Shown: positions 7,313-15,941 of the stretch, one piece after another
Position numbering within the stretch: position 1 is the first letter of the stretch
Layout: each line of letters opens with the position of its first letter
Origin: Frateuria_A sp051900415
GTDB taxonomy: Bacteria > Pseudomonadota > Gammaproteobacteria > Xanthomonadales > Rhodanobacteraceae
DNA length: 64,000 nt
Assembly (NCBI RefSeq): GCF_051900415.1
Contig: NZ_JBHZGL010000001.1
Span: forward strand, 186,001-250,000
Reading direction: 5' to 3'
Made by a program: the position numbers and the translations under genes
Notes under the pieces: generated by a model
What the model was told of the DNA's origin: nothing
The model's input: the letters and a program-made list of their open reading frames with translations, nothing else
The model's database searches: none

Positions 7313-9268
7313 ATGTCAAATTGTATGCGGATCGGGGCGCTGCTCGGCGCTTCCATGGCCTTTGCCTTCTCGATGGCGGCGCATGCCGCTGCCCCTGCCG
7401 GGGGATTGGGCGACGCCCACTACAACATCAGCTCACTCAAGAGCGACGGCCATTACGACCGCTTCATCGTCACCTGGCGACCGGGCAGCGCGGAGCGGGC
7501 CAATCCTTCGCTGATGCGCCAGAGCATGGGCGCGGCGCTTTCGCGCGCCGGCCTGGTGCGTGCCACGCTCAGTCCGCAGGGCATGATGCAGGCGCCGGTG
7601 CAGGCGAGCTACGGGCGGCGGCTGGCGATCGGCGCCGACGTGCTGCGCACCTCGCGCAAGCTCGACCGCAATGAAGCGGCCGCGCTGATGGCACAGATCG
7701 CCAGCGACCCGGCGGTGCTGCACGTGGCGCCGGACGTGCTGCGCCATGCCGTGCGCGACATCGCCGCGCCGTCCTCGCTACGCCCGAGCGCGTTCAAGCC
7801 CAGCGACACCGAATTCCGCCAATACCAGTGGGACCTCAAGGCGCCCAGCGGCCGTGCCACCGCGTTCGGCGACCGCAACTACGGCGGCTCGCACGTCAAC
7901 GCCGCGTGGGACCTGGCCGACGGCAAGGGCGTCGTGATAGCCGTGCTCGATACCGGTATCACCACGCACGTGGACGTCAACACCAAGCTGGCTGGCGCCG
8001 GCTACGACTTCATCACCGACGCATTCCTTTCCGGCCGCAAGAACGACGGCCGCATCCCCGGCGGCTGGGATCCGGGCGACTGGACGACCGGCAGGCCGTG
8101 GCAGTCGATGTGCACGGACGAGTTCAATCCGCCCCAGCCCAGCTCGTGGCACGGCACCCACGTGGCCAGCACGGTCGGCGCCGAGCGCACCAACAATGGC
8201 ATCGGCCTGGCCGGCATCGCCTACCGCGCACGGGTGCTGCCCATCCGCGTGCTCGGCCACTGTGGTGGTTACGACAGCGACATCAGCGACGCGATCATCT
8301 GGGCCGCCGGCGGCCACGTCGATGGCGTGCCGGACAACACCCACCCGGCGCAGGTGATCAACCTGAGTCTGGCCGGCTACGGCCAGTGCACCGCCGACGA
8401 CCCGATGGGCCAGGCGATCGCCCTCGCCAACAAGCGTGGCGCGGTGGTGGTGGTCGCGGCGGGCAACGACAACGACAACGCGAAGTACTTCTCGCCCGCC
8501 AGTTGCCCGGGCACCATCACGGTAGCCGCCACGGGTGTGACCAGCCGGCGCGCCTATTATTCCAACTACGGGCGCACGGTCGACCTGGCCGCGCCGGGCG
8601 GCGGCATCTTCGCAGGCGACCGCAGCAGCGGCGAGCAGGTGTCCGACGGCTTCGTCTGGCAGGCGATCAACAGCGGGACCACCAAGCCGGTCGCGGACGA
8701 TTCCAACTACGCCGGTTACGCCGGTACCTCGCAGGCAACCCCGCACGTCAGCGGTACCGTGGCGCTGATGCAGGCCGCGCGGCTGGCCCGCGGACTCAAG
8801 CCGCTGTCGCCCGCCGCGGTGCTGGACATTCTGCAGCGCACCGCCGCCACCCCCAAGGTGGCGCCCGACCATCGCATCGGCGCAGGCATCCTGGACGCCT
8901 ACGCGGCGGTGAACATGGCCATCAACACCGGTGGGACGACCAACCAGGCGACGCTGCTGGGCAACGGCGTGGCGCTTTCGGATCTGTCGGGGGCCAAGGG
9001 CAGCCGCACGGTGTATCGCATCGACGTGCCCGAAGGCACCGCCAAGTTGAGCCTGCGCACGAGTGACGGCAGCGGCGACGTCACCCTTTACGTGAATCGG
9101 GGCACCCCCGCCACCCCGGACGACTATCACTGCCGCTCGGCCCACACGGGCACCAGCGAGTCGGTGGTGCTCGATCACCCGGCCGCCGGCAGCTGGTTCG
9201 TCACGCTGGTGGGCCGCACCGGCTACCGCGGCGTGAACCTGGTGGGGAAGTACCTCGCCTCACGCTGA
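7313..9268 (+). CDS. Secreted S8 (subtilisin-like) serine protease with PPC domain
   Basis: An exported endopeptidase of 651 residues. Residues 1-27 are a signal peptide ending in AAHAA; residues 28 to about 165 are a propeptide. The catalytic domain has the triad Asp213 (VLDTGIT), His280 (SWHGTHVAS) and Ser473 (GTSQATPHVSG), with Asn in the oxyanion region VVVAAGNDND. The last 100 residues form a pre-peptidase C-terminal (PPC) domain (YRIDVPEGTAKLSLRTSDG, GSWFVTLVGR), common in type II secreted proteases of Xanthomonadales. ATG 7313 is preferred because it begins the signal peptide; ATG 7325 is also possible. It is probably a substrate of the type II system encoded at 13981-25617. Confidence 0.9.
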   Translation: MSNCMRIGALLGASMAFAFSMAAHAAAPAGGLGDAHYNISSLKSDGHYDRFIVTWRPGSAERANPSLMRQSMGAALSRAGLVRATLSPQGMMQAPVQASYGRRLAIGADVLRTSRKLDRNEAAALMAQIASDPAVLHVAPDVLRHAVRDIAAPSSLRPSAFKPSDTEFRQYQWDLKAPSGRATAFGDRNYGGSHVNAAWDLADGKGVVIAVLDTGITTHVDVNTKLAGAGYDFITDAFLSGRKNDGRIPGGWDPGDWTTGRPWQSMCTDEFNPPQPSSWHGTHVASTVGAERTNNGIGLAGIAYRARVLPIRVLGHCGGYDSDISDAIIWAAGGHVDGVPDNTHPAQVINLSLAGYGQCTADDPMGQAIALANKRGAVVVVAAGNDNDNAKYFSPASCPGTITVAATGVTSRRAYYSNYGRTVDLAAPGGGIFAGDRSSGEQVSDGFVWQAINSGTTKPVADDSNYAGYAGTSQATPHVSGTVALMQAARLARGLKPLSPAAVLDILQRTAATPKVAPDHRIGAGILDAYAAVNMAINTGGTTNQATLLGNGVALSDLSGAKGSRTVYRIDVPEGTAKLSLRTSDGSGDVTLYVNRGTPATPDDYHCRSAHTGTSESVVLDHPAAGSWFVTLVGRTGYRGVNLVGKYLASR

Positions 9269-9278
9269 TCCGGGACAG

Positions 9279-9304
9279 AGGCCGGCGGCGCATGTCGCCG
9301 GCCT
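9279..9304 (+). terminator. Hairpin after the S8 protease gene
   Basis: AGGCCGGCG pairs with CGCCGGCCT around an 8-base loop, 11 bp past the stop codon. The T-run is short (TTGGT), so this is a probable but weak intrinsic terminator. Confidence 0.5.
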
Positions 9305-9453
9305 TGGTACAGTGGTTCGCCAGACAGGCTGCACCGTCGAGCCGGCCCACCCCGGAGGCGATGCGCAGAGCTGCTTCGCGCATCCGCGAAGTGCGGCCAA
9401 ACCTGTGAGTGATAGCACAGGCCGACAGCCACGGCTCTTGGAAAATTTCCCGG

Positions 9454-9482
9454 TTGACGCTCCTGTCAACCCTTCCTACTGT
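9454..9482 (+). promoter_or_regulatory. Candidate sigma-70 promoter of the M4 protease gene
   Basis: TTGACG at 9454-9459 and TACTGT at 9477-9482 are separated by 17 bp, 86 bp before the M4 start. The flanking sequence is locally AT-richer (GAAAATTTCC). The match is by eye only. Confidence 0.45.
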
Positions 9483-9567
9483 GACGAAGTCGTCGTTTTT
9501 CTGATATGGCGACGTTATTGAAGCCCTGCTGCGCCAAGCCGGGGCTACCGTCCGCAAGGGGAAAAAC

Positions 9568-11154
9568 ATGTTTCAGAAGAAGCTCGTCGGCGCCATGCTC
9601 GCCGCGCTGGGGTGCGCGTCGGCTTCGCTCTGTGCCGCCACGCCGGTGCATATTCACGCCGGTCGCCTCGGCCAACTCGCGCCGGCCACCCTGGCCGGTC
9701 GCCTGGGTCTAGGCCAGGGCAGCACCTTCGCCGCCGGTGCGCACGCGAAAACGGTGCGCGGCACCATCAAGACGCGCGAGCGGCAGACCTTCCAGGGCGT
9801 CCCGGTGTACGGACGTAGCCTGGTCGTCGAACGCGACGCCCGCGGCAACGTGGTGAGCGCCCACGGCGAGGCCGAGGCCAGCCTGTCCGGCCAGTTGCAT
9901 TCGGTGCGTCCGCGCCTCAACGGCGCGCAGGCGCAGACCGCCCTGCAGGCCAAGCTGGGCCAGCGCGGCCTGGTCGCCAGCAATGTGCGCAGCGAGCTAT
10001 TTGTCTATCCGCAGGCCAAGGGCAACGCCCGGCTGGCTTACCGCACCTCGTACCTGGTGACGTCCAACGGCCGGATCTCGCGTCCGACCGCGATCGTCGA
10101 CGCCAACACCGGCGAGGTCCTGCGTCACTGGGATGGCCTGACCACCGGTCGCCGTCCGCCGGGCACCGGCACGCCGACGCCGGTCGACGCCAATGGCCCG
10201 GGCGGCAACGAGGTGACCGGCCTGTACCACTACGACGGTTCGGGCGCCGGTCTGGAGCTGCTCAGCGCCACACGCATCGGCAACACCTGCTACCTGCAGG
10301 ACGACAAGGTCGCTACCTACAACGTGGCCGGCGGCCAGCGCGTGACCTTGTGGTCGTTCGGCTGCGCGGGCACCAATCCGGCTGGCTGGACCAGCATCGG
10401 CGACGCGATCAACGGCGCCTATTCGCCGATCAACGACGCGCACCACTTCGGTGGCGTGGTGTACGACATGTACAACAGCTGGTTCGGCGCACCGCCGCTG
10501 AAAAATGGCGATGGCAGCCCGATGCAGCTGCACATGTGGGTGCATTACGGCGCCAACTACGAAAACGCCTTCTGGGATGGCTCCGAAATGGTCTTCGGCG
10601 ACGGTGACCAGTACTTCTACCCGTTCGTGGTGCTCGACATCACCGGACACGAAATCAGCCACGGCTTCACCGAGCAGCACTCGGGCCTGGAGTACGTCGG
10701 CCAATCCGGCGGCATGAACGAGGCGTTCTCCGATATGGCCGGCGAGGCGGTGAAGTACTTCGATCGCGGTAGCAACGACTTCATGACCGGTGCCGACATC
10801 GTCAAGCCGGACACCGTGCCGCTGCTGGGCATGGCCGCGCTGCGCGACATGTGCACGCCGAGCAACGACGGCTACTCGATCGACAACGCCAGCCAGTACA
10901 ACGACCGGCTCGACGTGCATTACTCCAGCGGCGTCTACAACCGCGCCTTCTGCACCCTGGCCAGCACCGCCGGCTGGAACACGCGCATGGCGTTCGAGGT
11001 GTTCCACGACGCCAATGCGCTGTACTGGCAGGCGGACGAGACCTTCGACACGGGCGCCTGCGGCGTCGAGCAGGCGGCAGCCGACCGCGGCTATGCCGGC
11101 TCCGACGTGGTGGCCGCGTTCAATGCCGTGGGCGTGACCTGCCCGGCCAGGTAA
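9568..11154 (+). CDS. Secreted M4 (thermolysin/vibriolysin-type) metalloprotease
   Basis: A 528-residue zinc endopeptidase preproenzyme. The signal peptide is residues 1-24. The propeptide has an FTP-type segment (TRERQTFQGVPVYGRSLVV) and a PepSY-like segment ending in TAIVDANTGEVLRHWDGL near residue 190. The catalytic part has H361-E-I-S-H365, with the third zinc ligand Glu385 in GGMNEAFSD and a C-terminal SSGVYNRAFCTLA segment containing the active-site region of M4_C. The ribosome binding site AAGGGG precedes ATG. With the S8 protease upstream it is a likely client of the adjacent type II secretion system. Mature enzyme probably begins near residue 200. Confidence 0.93.
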   Translation: MFQKKLVGAMLAALGCASASLCAATPVHIHAGRLGQLAPATLAGRLGLGQGSTFAAGAHAKTVRGTIKTRERQTFQGVPVYGRSLVVERDARGNVVSAHGEAEASLSGQLHSVRPRLNGAQAQTALQAKLGQRGLVASNVRSELFVYPQAKGNARLAYRTSYLVTSNGRISRPTAIVDANTGEVLRHWDGLTTGRRPPGTGTPTPVDANGPGGNEVTGLYHYDGSGAGLELLSATRIGNTCYLQDDKVATYNVAGGQRVTLWSFGCAGTNPAGWTSIGDAINGAYSPINDAHHFGGVVYDMYNSWFGAPPLKNGDGSPMQLHMWVHYGANYENAFWDGSEMVFGDGDQYFYPFVVLDITGHEISHGFTEQHSGLEYVGQSGGMNEAFSDMAGEAVKYFDRGSNDFMTGADIVKPDTVPLLGMAALRDMCTPSNDGYSIDNASQYNDRLDVHYSSGVYNRAFCTLASTAGWNTRMAFEVFHDANALYWQADETFDTGACGVEQAAADRGYAGSDVVAAFNAVGVTCPAR

Positions 11155-11258
11155 ACCTCCCGGGGCCCGCCGCGCCGCAGCAGGCCCCGCGTTTCCTATT
11201 CCATCCCGAGCCGTCCACGGCGGCTCTGGCGCGCTCTTGCGCGCCTCCAGGAGCAAGC

Positions 11259-13772
11259 ATGAACACGATTCACAGCAAGATCTGGAACCGCACCCTGGGC
11301 GCCATGGTGGTGACCAGCGAACTGGCCCGTCGCGGCCGCCGCCATGACCGGCGCCCGCTCGCGGCCGCCATCGCCGCCACGCTGGCGGCCGCGGTACTGC
11401 CGTGGGCGCCGGTGGGCGTGACCCACGCGCAGCAGGCGCCCAGCGCCTGCGTTCTCACCACCGACGGCAGCACCTCCACCTACACCGCGGTCCCGACCGA
11501 CGATGACGCCACGGCCTGCGGCCAGGGCGCCACCGCCACCGGTACCGGTGCCACCGCGACCGGCGCCAACGCCGTCGCCACCGGTGCAGACGCCACCGCC
11601 GTCGGGCAGGGCAGCAGCGCCACCGGCGACTCGACCACGGTGCTCGGCGGCAACTACACCGACTTCGACGGGACCGTGTACGGCACCGAGGCCAGCGCCT
11701 TCGGCGCCACCGCGCTGGGCGCCGGTGCGGGCGCCGACGGCACGGACAGCACGGCGGTCGGTTCGCTGTCCTGGGCGACCGGCCAGGGATCGTTCGCCGG
11801 CGGTACCAACGCGGGCGCCGATGGCTACGAGAGCGTGGCGCTGGGCGCCAATGCGCAGGCCTCCGACCGCGGCACCATCGCGATCGGCGGCGGCGATCCC
11901 GACCCGATGTCCGGCGAAGCCACCACCGCCTCGGGCGAGGGCGCCATCGCGCTCGGCTCGCTGGCCTACGCCTCCGGCACCGGCGCCATGGCCAACGGTT
12001 ACCAAGCCACTGCGCTGGGCAACTTCGCTCTGGCCAGCGGCAATGGCGCCTGGGCGCAGGGCACGGGCGCATCGGCGATGGGCAGCAGCGCGCTTGCGGC
12101 CGCCGACAAGGCCACTGCCGTCGGCAACAACGCGCAGGCGCTCGATGCTTCGGCCACCGCGGTCGGTGCGGACGCCTTCGCGCAGGGCACCTACAGCATC
12201 GCCATCGGTTCCCAGGCCGATCCCAATACCGGCGCCTTCGGCAGCCAGTCGATCGCCATCGGCCTGGACAGCTTCGCCGCCGACGACTACGCCAACGCGC
12301 TGGGCAGCTTCAGCGTGGCCGCCAAGTTCGCCAGTGCCTATGGTTATGGCGCCAGCGCCCTCGGTTTCGCGAGCCTCGCTTCGGGTGTGCAGAGCACGGC
12401 CTCGGGCGACTTCTCGGTGGCACTGGGCGTGGGCGCGGTCGCCTCGAACGCCGACAGCGTGGCTGTCGGCGACAGCAGCGAATCGGACGGCGCGGCCGCG
12501 GTGGCGTTGGGCGCGGGCGCCTATGCTCCGGCCGACAACAGCGTGGCGTTGGGCACCGGCTCGGTCGCCGACCAGGACAACACGGTGTCGGTCGGCGCGA
12601 CGGGCAGTGAGCGCCGCATCACCAACGTGGCCGATGGCACCGATGCCACCGACGCGGTGAACAAGGGCCAGCTCGACGCGGTGTCGAGTCGTGTGGACAC
12701 CAACGAGCAGGCGATCGGCGACCTGGCCGGCCGGATGGACACCAGCGAGCAGGCGATCGGTGACCTGACCGGGCGGATGGACACCAGCGAGCAGGCGATC
12801 GGTGACCTGACCGGGCGGATGGACACCAGCGAGCAGGCGATCGGTGACCTGACCGGCCGGATGGACACCAGCGAGCAGGCGATCACCGGCCTGACCCAGC
12901 AGGTGACCGACATCGACGGCCGCGTAGGCGGGCTCGAAAGCCAGCTTGGCGACCTGCAGGCCGATACCGCCGAACTGACCTACCTGAGCGTGGACGGCGA
13001 TACCGCGGCCAGCGTCGGCACCGGCAGCAAGGCCGTGGCGCTGGGCTCGGCCGCGTCGGCGCAGGGCGACCACGGTACCGCGATCGGGGGCGACAGCTAT
13101 GCGGCCGGACCGAACGATACGGCCATCGGCGGCAACGCCCGCGTCAATGCCGATGGCAGCACGGCGGTTGGCGCCAACACCACCATTGCGGTCAACGCGA
13201 CCAACGCGGTGGCCGTGGGCGAAGGTGCGAGCGTCAGTGCTAGCGGTGCAGTCGCCCTCGGCCAGGGTGCGGTGGCCAATCGCGCCAACACCGTCTCGGT
13301 TGGCACGGCCAGCCAGCAACGGCAGATCGTCAACGTCGCGGCGGGTACGCAAGCCACGGACGCCGCCAACACCGGGCAGGTCGACCAGGCGATCGCCACG
13401 GCCAAGACCTACGCCGATGCCGGCGACCGCCAGACCCTCGCCCGCGCGCAGGCTTATGCGGACCAGAAGCTGGCCAACGTGGCGCTGGACCTGGGCAGCT
13501 TCCGTCGCGAGGTCGATGACCGCTTCCGCAACGTGAACACCCGTCTGGACCAGGTCGGTGCGATGGGTTCGGCGATGGCGCAGATGGCGTTCAGCACGCA
13601 GGGGATCAACACTCCGAACCGGCTGGGTGTGGGCGTGGGTGGGTACCACGACCGCGGCGCGCTGGCAGTGGGCTATTCGCGCCAGTTGTCCTCGCATGCC
13701 AGCCTGACCTTCGGCGCCGCGGTCAGCGGCGACGAAACCTCCGGCGGCGTTGGCCTGGGCGTGGGCTGGTAA
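11259..13772 (+). CDS. Trimeric autotransporter adhesin (YadA-like, type Vc)
   Basis: An 837-residue surface adhesin. It begins with an ESPR extended signal peptide (MNTIHSKIWNRTLGAMVV) and a hydrophobic stretch ending in THAQQA. Residues about 60-460 are YadA-head repeats of the AVALGxxAxA type. A neck (NVADGTDATDAVNKGQLDAV) leads to a stalk with five 14-residue repeats at residues 478-547. A second short head follows (about 574-680), then another neck and a coiled stalk. The last 70 residues are the YadA membrane anchor, ending in the aromatic residue W. Trimers would form the outer-membrane barrel and display the head. GGAGC precedes ATG. Stalk repeats make length variation likely. Confidence 0.92.
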   Translation: MNTIHSKIWNRTLGAMVVTSELARRGRRHDRRPLAAAIAATLAAAVLPWAPVGVTHAQQAPSACVLTTDGSTSTYTAVPTDDDATACGQGATATGTGATATGANAVATGADATAVGQGSSATGDSTTVLGGNYTDFDGTVYGTEASAFGATALGAGAGADGTDSTAVGSLSWATGQGSFAGGTNAGADGYESVALGANAQASDRGTIAIGGGDPDPMSGEATTASGEGAIALGSLAYASGTGAMANGYQATALGNFALASGNGAWAQGTGASAMGSSALAAADKATAVGNNAQALDASATAVGADAFAQGTYSIAIGSQADPNTGAFGSQSIAIGLDSFAADDYANALGSFSVAAKFASAYGYGASALGFASLASGVQSTASGDFSVALGVGAVASNADSVAVGDSSESDGAAAVALGAGAYAPADNSVALGTGSVADQDNTVSVGATGSERRITNVADGTDATDAVNKGQLDAVSSRVDTNEQAIGDLAGRMDTSEQAIGDLTGRMDTSEQAIGDLTGRMDTSEQAIGDLTGRMDTSEQAITGLTQQVTDIDGRVGGLESQLGDLQADTAELTYLSVDGDTAASVGTGSKAVALGSAASAQGDHGTAIGGDSYAAGPNDTAIGGNARVNADGSTAVGANTTIAVNATNAVAVGEGASVSASGAVALGQGAVANRANTVSVGTASQQRQIVNVAAGTQATDAANTGQVDQAIATAKTYADAGDRQTLARAQAYADQKLANVALDLGSFRREVDDRFRNVNTRLDQVGAMGSAMAQMAFSTQGINTPNRLGVGVGGYHDRGALAVGYSRQLSSHASLTFGAAVSGDETSGGVGLGVGW
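12690..12899 (+). repeat. Five tandem 42-bp units in the adhesin stalk
   Basis: Five in-frame 42-bp units encode RVDTNEQAIGDLAG, three copies of RMDTSEQAIGDLTG and RMDTSEQAITGLTQ. The three central units are nearly identical at nucleotide level, which suggests recent duplication. The hydrophobic spacing fits a trimeric coiled coil. Confidence 0.95.
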
Positions 13773-13790
13773 GCCCCGAGGCAAGCCCGG

Positions 13791-13824
13791 AAACGGCCGG
13801 CGCACATGCAGGCGCCGGCCGTTT
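13791..13824 (+). terminator. Strong hairpin after the adhesin gene
   Basis: AAACGGCCGGCGC pairs perfectly with GCGCCGGCCGTTT around an 8-base loop, 18 bp after the stop. The 3' arm ends in TTT. It isolates the adhesin from the gsp operon starting at 13981. Confidence 0.75.
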
Positions 13825-13980
13825 CACGTTGCGCTGAACTTGTGCGCGTGATGTTAGTCGGAAGTTCCACGGCATCTCCCGCCGCGCGCTCGCGCCCGGG
13901 CCGGGGGATGTGCTACCAATGGTGTTTCTCGTCGACGCGGGGGGTGTTGACGGGTTGACGTGACTGGCGGGAGATACTGC

Positions 13981-15711
13981 ATGTCGGCAGTTCCAACGCC
14001 CGCGGCCACCTGGGCGCTCTCCGTGGACGACCGTGAAACGGCGGTCTGCGCACTCCTGGTGTCGCGCGGCAACCTCAAGGACAGCGACCTCCATCGCGCG
14101 CGCCGCCTCCACGAGGAGGCGCCCGAGGGCACCCTGACCGCGCTGCTGGCGCGGCTGGGGCTGGTGTCCGAGCGCGACCTGGCGGAAGGCTGGTCCGAGC
14201 TGCTCGGCGTGCCGTTGCTGGCCGCGCGCGACGCGCCGGAAATGCCGCCGGCCGAACCCGAACTGTCCCTGCGCTTCCTCAAGCAGCAGCACGTGGTGCC
14301 GGTGCGCGAGGGCGAAGACGACCTGGCGCTGGTGGTGGCCGATCCGGCCGATCCCTATCCGCTGCAGGCGGTCGAGCTGGCCGCCGGCCGGCCGGTCGCG
14401 CTGCGCATCGGCCTGCGCTCCGAAATCGACGACCTGATCGAGCGCTACTACGGCAGCGGCCGTTCGGCGATGGGCACGATCGTGGAAAACCTCGGCGGCG
14501 AGGCCAGCGAGGAGGACGACGTCGAGCACCTGCGCGATCTCGCCTCCGAGGCCCCGGTGATACGCCTGGTCAACCTGATCCTGCAGCGCGCGGTTGAGCA
14601 GCGCGCCTCCGACGTGCATATCGAGCCGTTCGAGAACCGCCTGAAGGTGCGCTACCGCATCGACGGCGTGCTGCACGAAGTGGAAGCGCCACCATCGTCA
14701 TCGACCGCCGCGGTGATCAGCCGCGTCAAGATCATGGCGAAGCTCAACATCGCCGAGCGCCGGCTGCCGCAGGACGGGCGCATCCAGTTGCGCGTGCAGG
14801 GCAAGGAGCTGGACCTGCGCGTGTCCACCGTGCCGACCGCCTATGGCGAATCGGTGGTGATGCGCATCCTGGACCGCGAATCGGTGGTGTTCGATTTCGA
14901 ATCGCTGGGCTTCACGCCTGCGTTCGAGAAGCGCTTCGTCGATGTGCTCGAGCGTCCCAACGGCATCCTGCTGGTGACCGGCCCGACCGGCTCGGGCAAG
15001 ACCACCACGCTGTACACGGCGCTCTCGCGGATCAATACGCCGGACGTAAAGATCATCACCGTCGAGGACCCGGTCGAGTACCAGCTCGAAGGCATCAACC
15101 AGATCCAGGTCAAGCCGCAGATCGGGCTGGATTTTGCCAACGCCTTGCGCTCGATCATGCGCCAGGACCCGGACGTGATCATGATCGGCGAGATGCGCGA
15201 TCTGGAAACCTGCCGCATCGCGATCCAGTCCGCGCTCACCGGCCACCTGGTGCTCTCCACGCTGCACACTAACTCGGCTGCCGGCGGCGTGACCCGTCTC
15301 CTTGATATGGGAGTGGAGGATTACCTGCTCGGCTCGACCGTCAACGCGATCCTGGCCCAGCGCCTGGTGCGCCGGCTGGATCCCGAGACGGCGGTCCCTT
15401 ACGAGCCCACGCCCGAAGTCATCGCCGAATTCGAACTTGAGAAATTCACCGACGAACGTCCGATCCGGCTATGGAAGCCCGGCAGCAGCCAGGCCAACCC
15501 GACCGGCTATCGCGGCCGTCGCGCCATCGTCGAGTTCCTGGTGATGAGCGAGCCGTTGCGCCGGCTGGTGATGCAGCGCGCCGACGCCAGCGAGATCGAG
15601 CGCGTTGCGCGCGCCGAGGGCATGCGCACGATGTACGAGGACGGCATCGCCAAGGCGGTGGCCGGCGTCACCACCCTCGAGGAGGTGCTGCGTGTCACGC
15701 AGGAGGGCTAA
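13981..15711 (+). CDS. gspE: Type II secretion ATPase GspE (XpsE-type)
   Basis: The cytoplasmic hexameric ATPase that powers pseudopilus assembly, 576 residues. Residues 1-150 are the T2SSE N-terminal domains (LLARLGLVSERDLAEGW, RFLKQQHVVPV). The motor has Walker A GPTGSGKTTT at about 334-343, the Asp box around VEDPVEYQLEGINQIQV, Walker B as DPDVIMIGEMRD, and the His box THLHTNSA-like STLHTNSAAGG. The CxxC zinc-binding module of many GspE proteins is absent: the region at residues 470-515 (LWKPGSSQANPTGYRGRRA) has no cysteine. ATG 13981 follows GGCGGGAGA; a TTG or GTG extension upstream is unlikely. First gene of the operon. Confidence 0.95.
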   Translation: MSAVPTPAATWALSVDDRETAVCALLVSRGNLKDSDLHRARRLHEEAPEGTLTALLARLGLVSERDLAEGWSELLGVPLLAARDAPEMPPAEPELSLRFLKQQHVVPVREGEDDLALVVADPADPYPLQAVELAAGRPVALRIGLRSEIDDLIERYYGSGRSAMGTIVENLGGEASEEDDVEHLRDLASEAPVIRLVNLILQRAVEQRASDVHIEPFENRLKVRYRIDGVLHEVEAPPSSSTAAVISRVKIMAKLNIAERRLPQDGRIQLRVQGKELDLRVSTVPTAYGESVVMRILDRESVVFDFESLGFTPAFEKRFVDVLERPNGILLVTGPTGSGKTTTLYTALSRINTPDVKIITVEDPVEYQLEGINQIQVKPQIGLDFANALRSIMRQDPDVIMIGEMRDLETCRIAIQSALTGHLVLSTLHTNSAAGGVTRLLDMGVEDYLLGSTVNAILAQRLVRRLDPETAVPYEPTPEVIAEFELEKFTDERPIRLWKPGSSQANPTGYRGRRAIVEFLVMSEPLRRLVMQRADASEIERVARAEGMRTMYEDGIAKAVAGVTTLEEVLRVTQEG

Positions 15712-15734
15712 TGCCGAACGACTCCACGCCCTTG

Positions 15735-15922
15735 CTCCCTCTCCCCTCCGGGGAGAGGGTTGGGGTGAGGGGCGGGGGCTCGCCCGAAATTCCCTTGGAA
15801 CGGCTGTTCTTGCCATGAAGAGCAAGGGCGCGCGCGGCTCCGCCTCCCCTTTCCTGCAAGCCTTGGCCACTCATCTCAACCCTCTCCCCCTGCATCTATC
15901 AAAGATGGGGGAGAGGGAGCCG
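15735..15922 (+). repeat. R1 palindrome pair in the gspE-gspF gap
   Basis: The 230-bp gap between gspE and gspF holds an R1 palindrome (15735-15781, CTCCCCTCCGGGGAGAGG) and a second, variant palindrome at 15875-15922 (CTCTCCCCCTGCATC and GATGGGGGAGAG). Every later junction in this operon up to gspD overlaps or nearly touches, so this gap is unusual. The hairpins may attenuate transcription between the ATPase and the rest. Confidence 0.8.
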
Positions 15923-15941
15923 TGCGCGCGGAGCCTTTGAC

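Noticed and set aside
12690..12899. Possible CRISPR-like array.
   Set aside because: The units are coding, adjacent and without spacers; they are adhesin stalk repeats.
11196..13805. An 869-residue open frame antisense to the trimeric autotransporter.
   Set aside because: High GC makes antisense frames long. Its product is a low-complexity Ala/Arg/Gly protein, and the sense strand has a complete domain order with ESPR and anchor.
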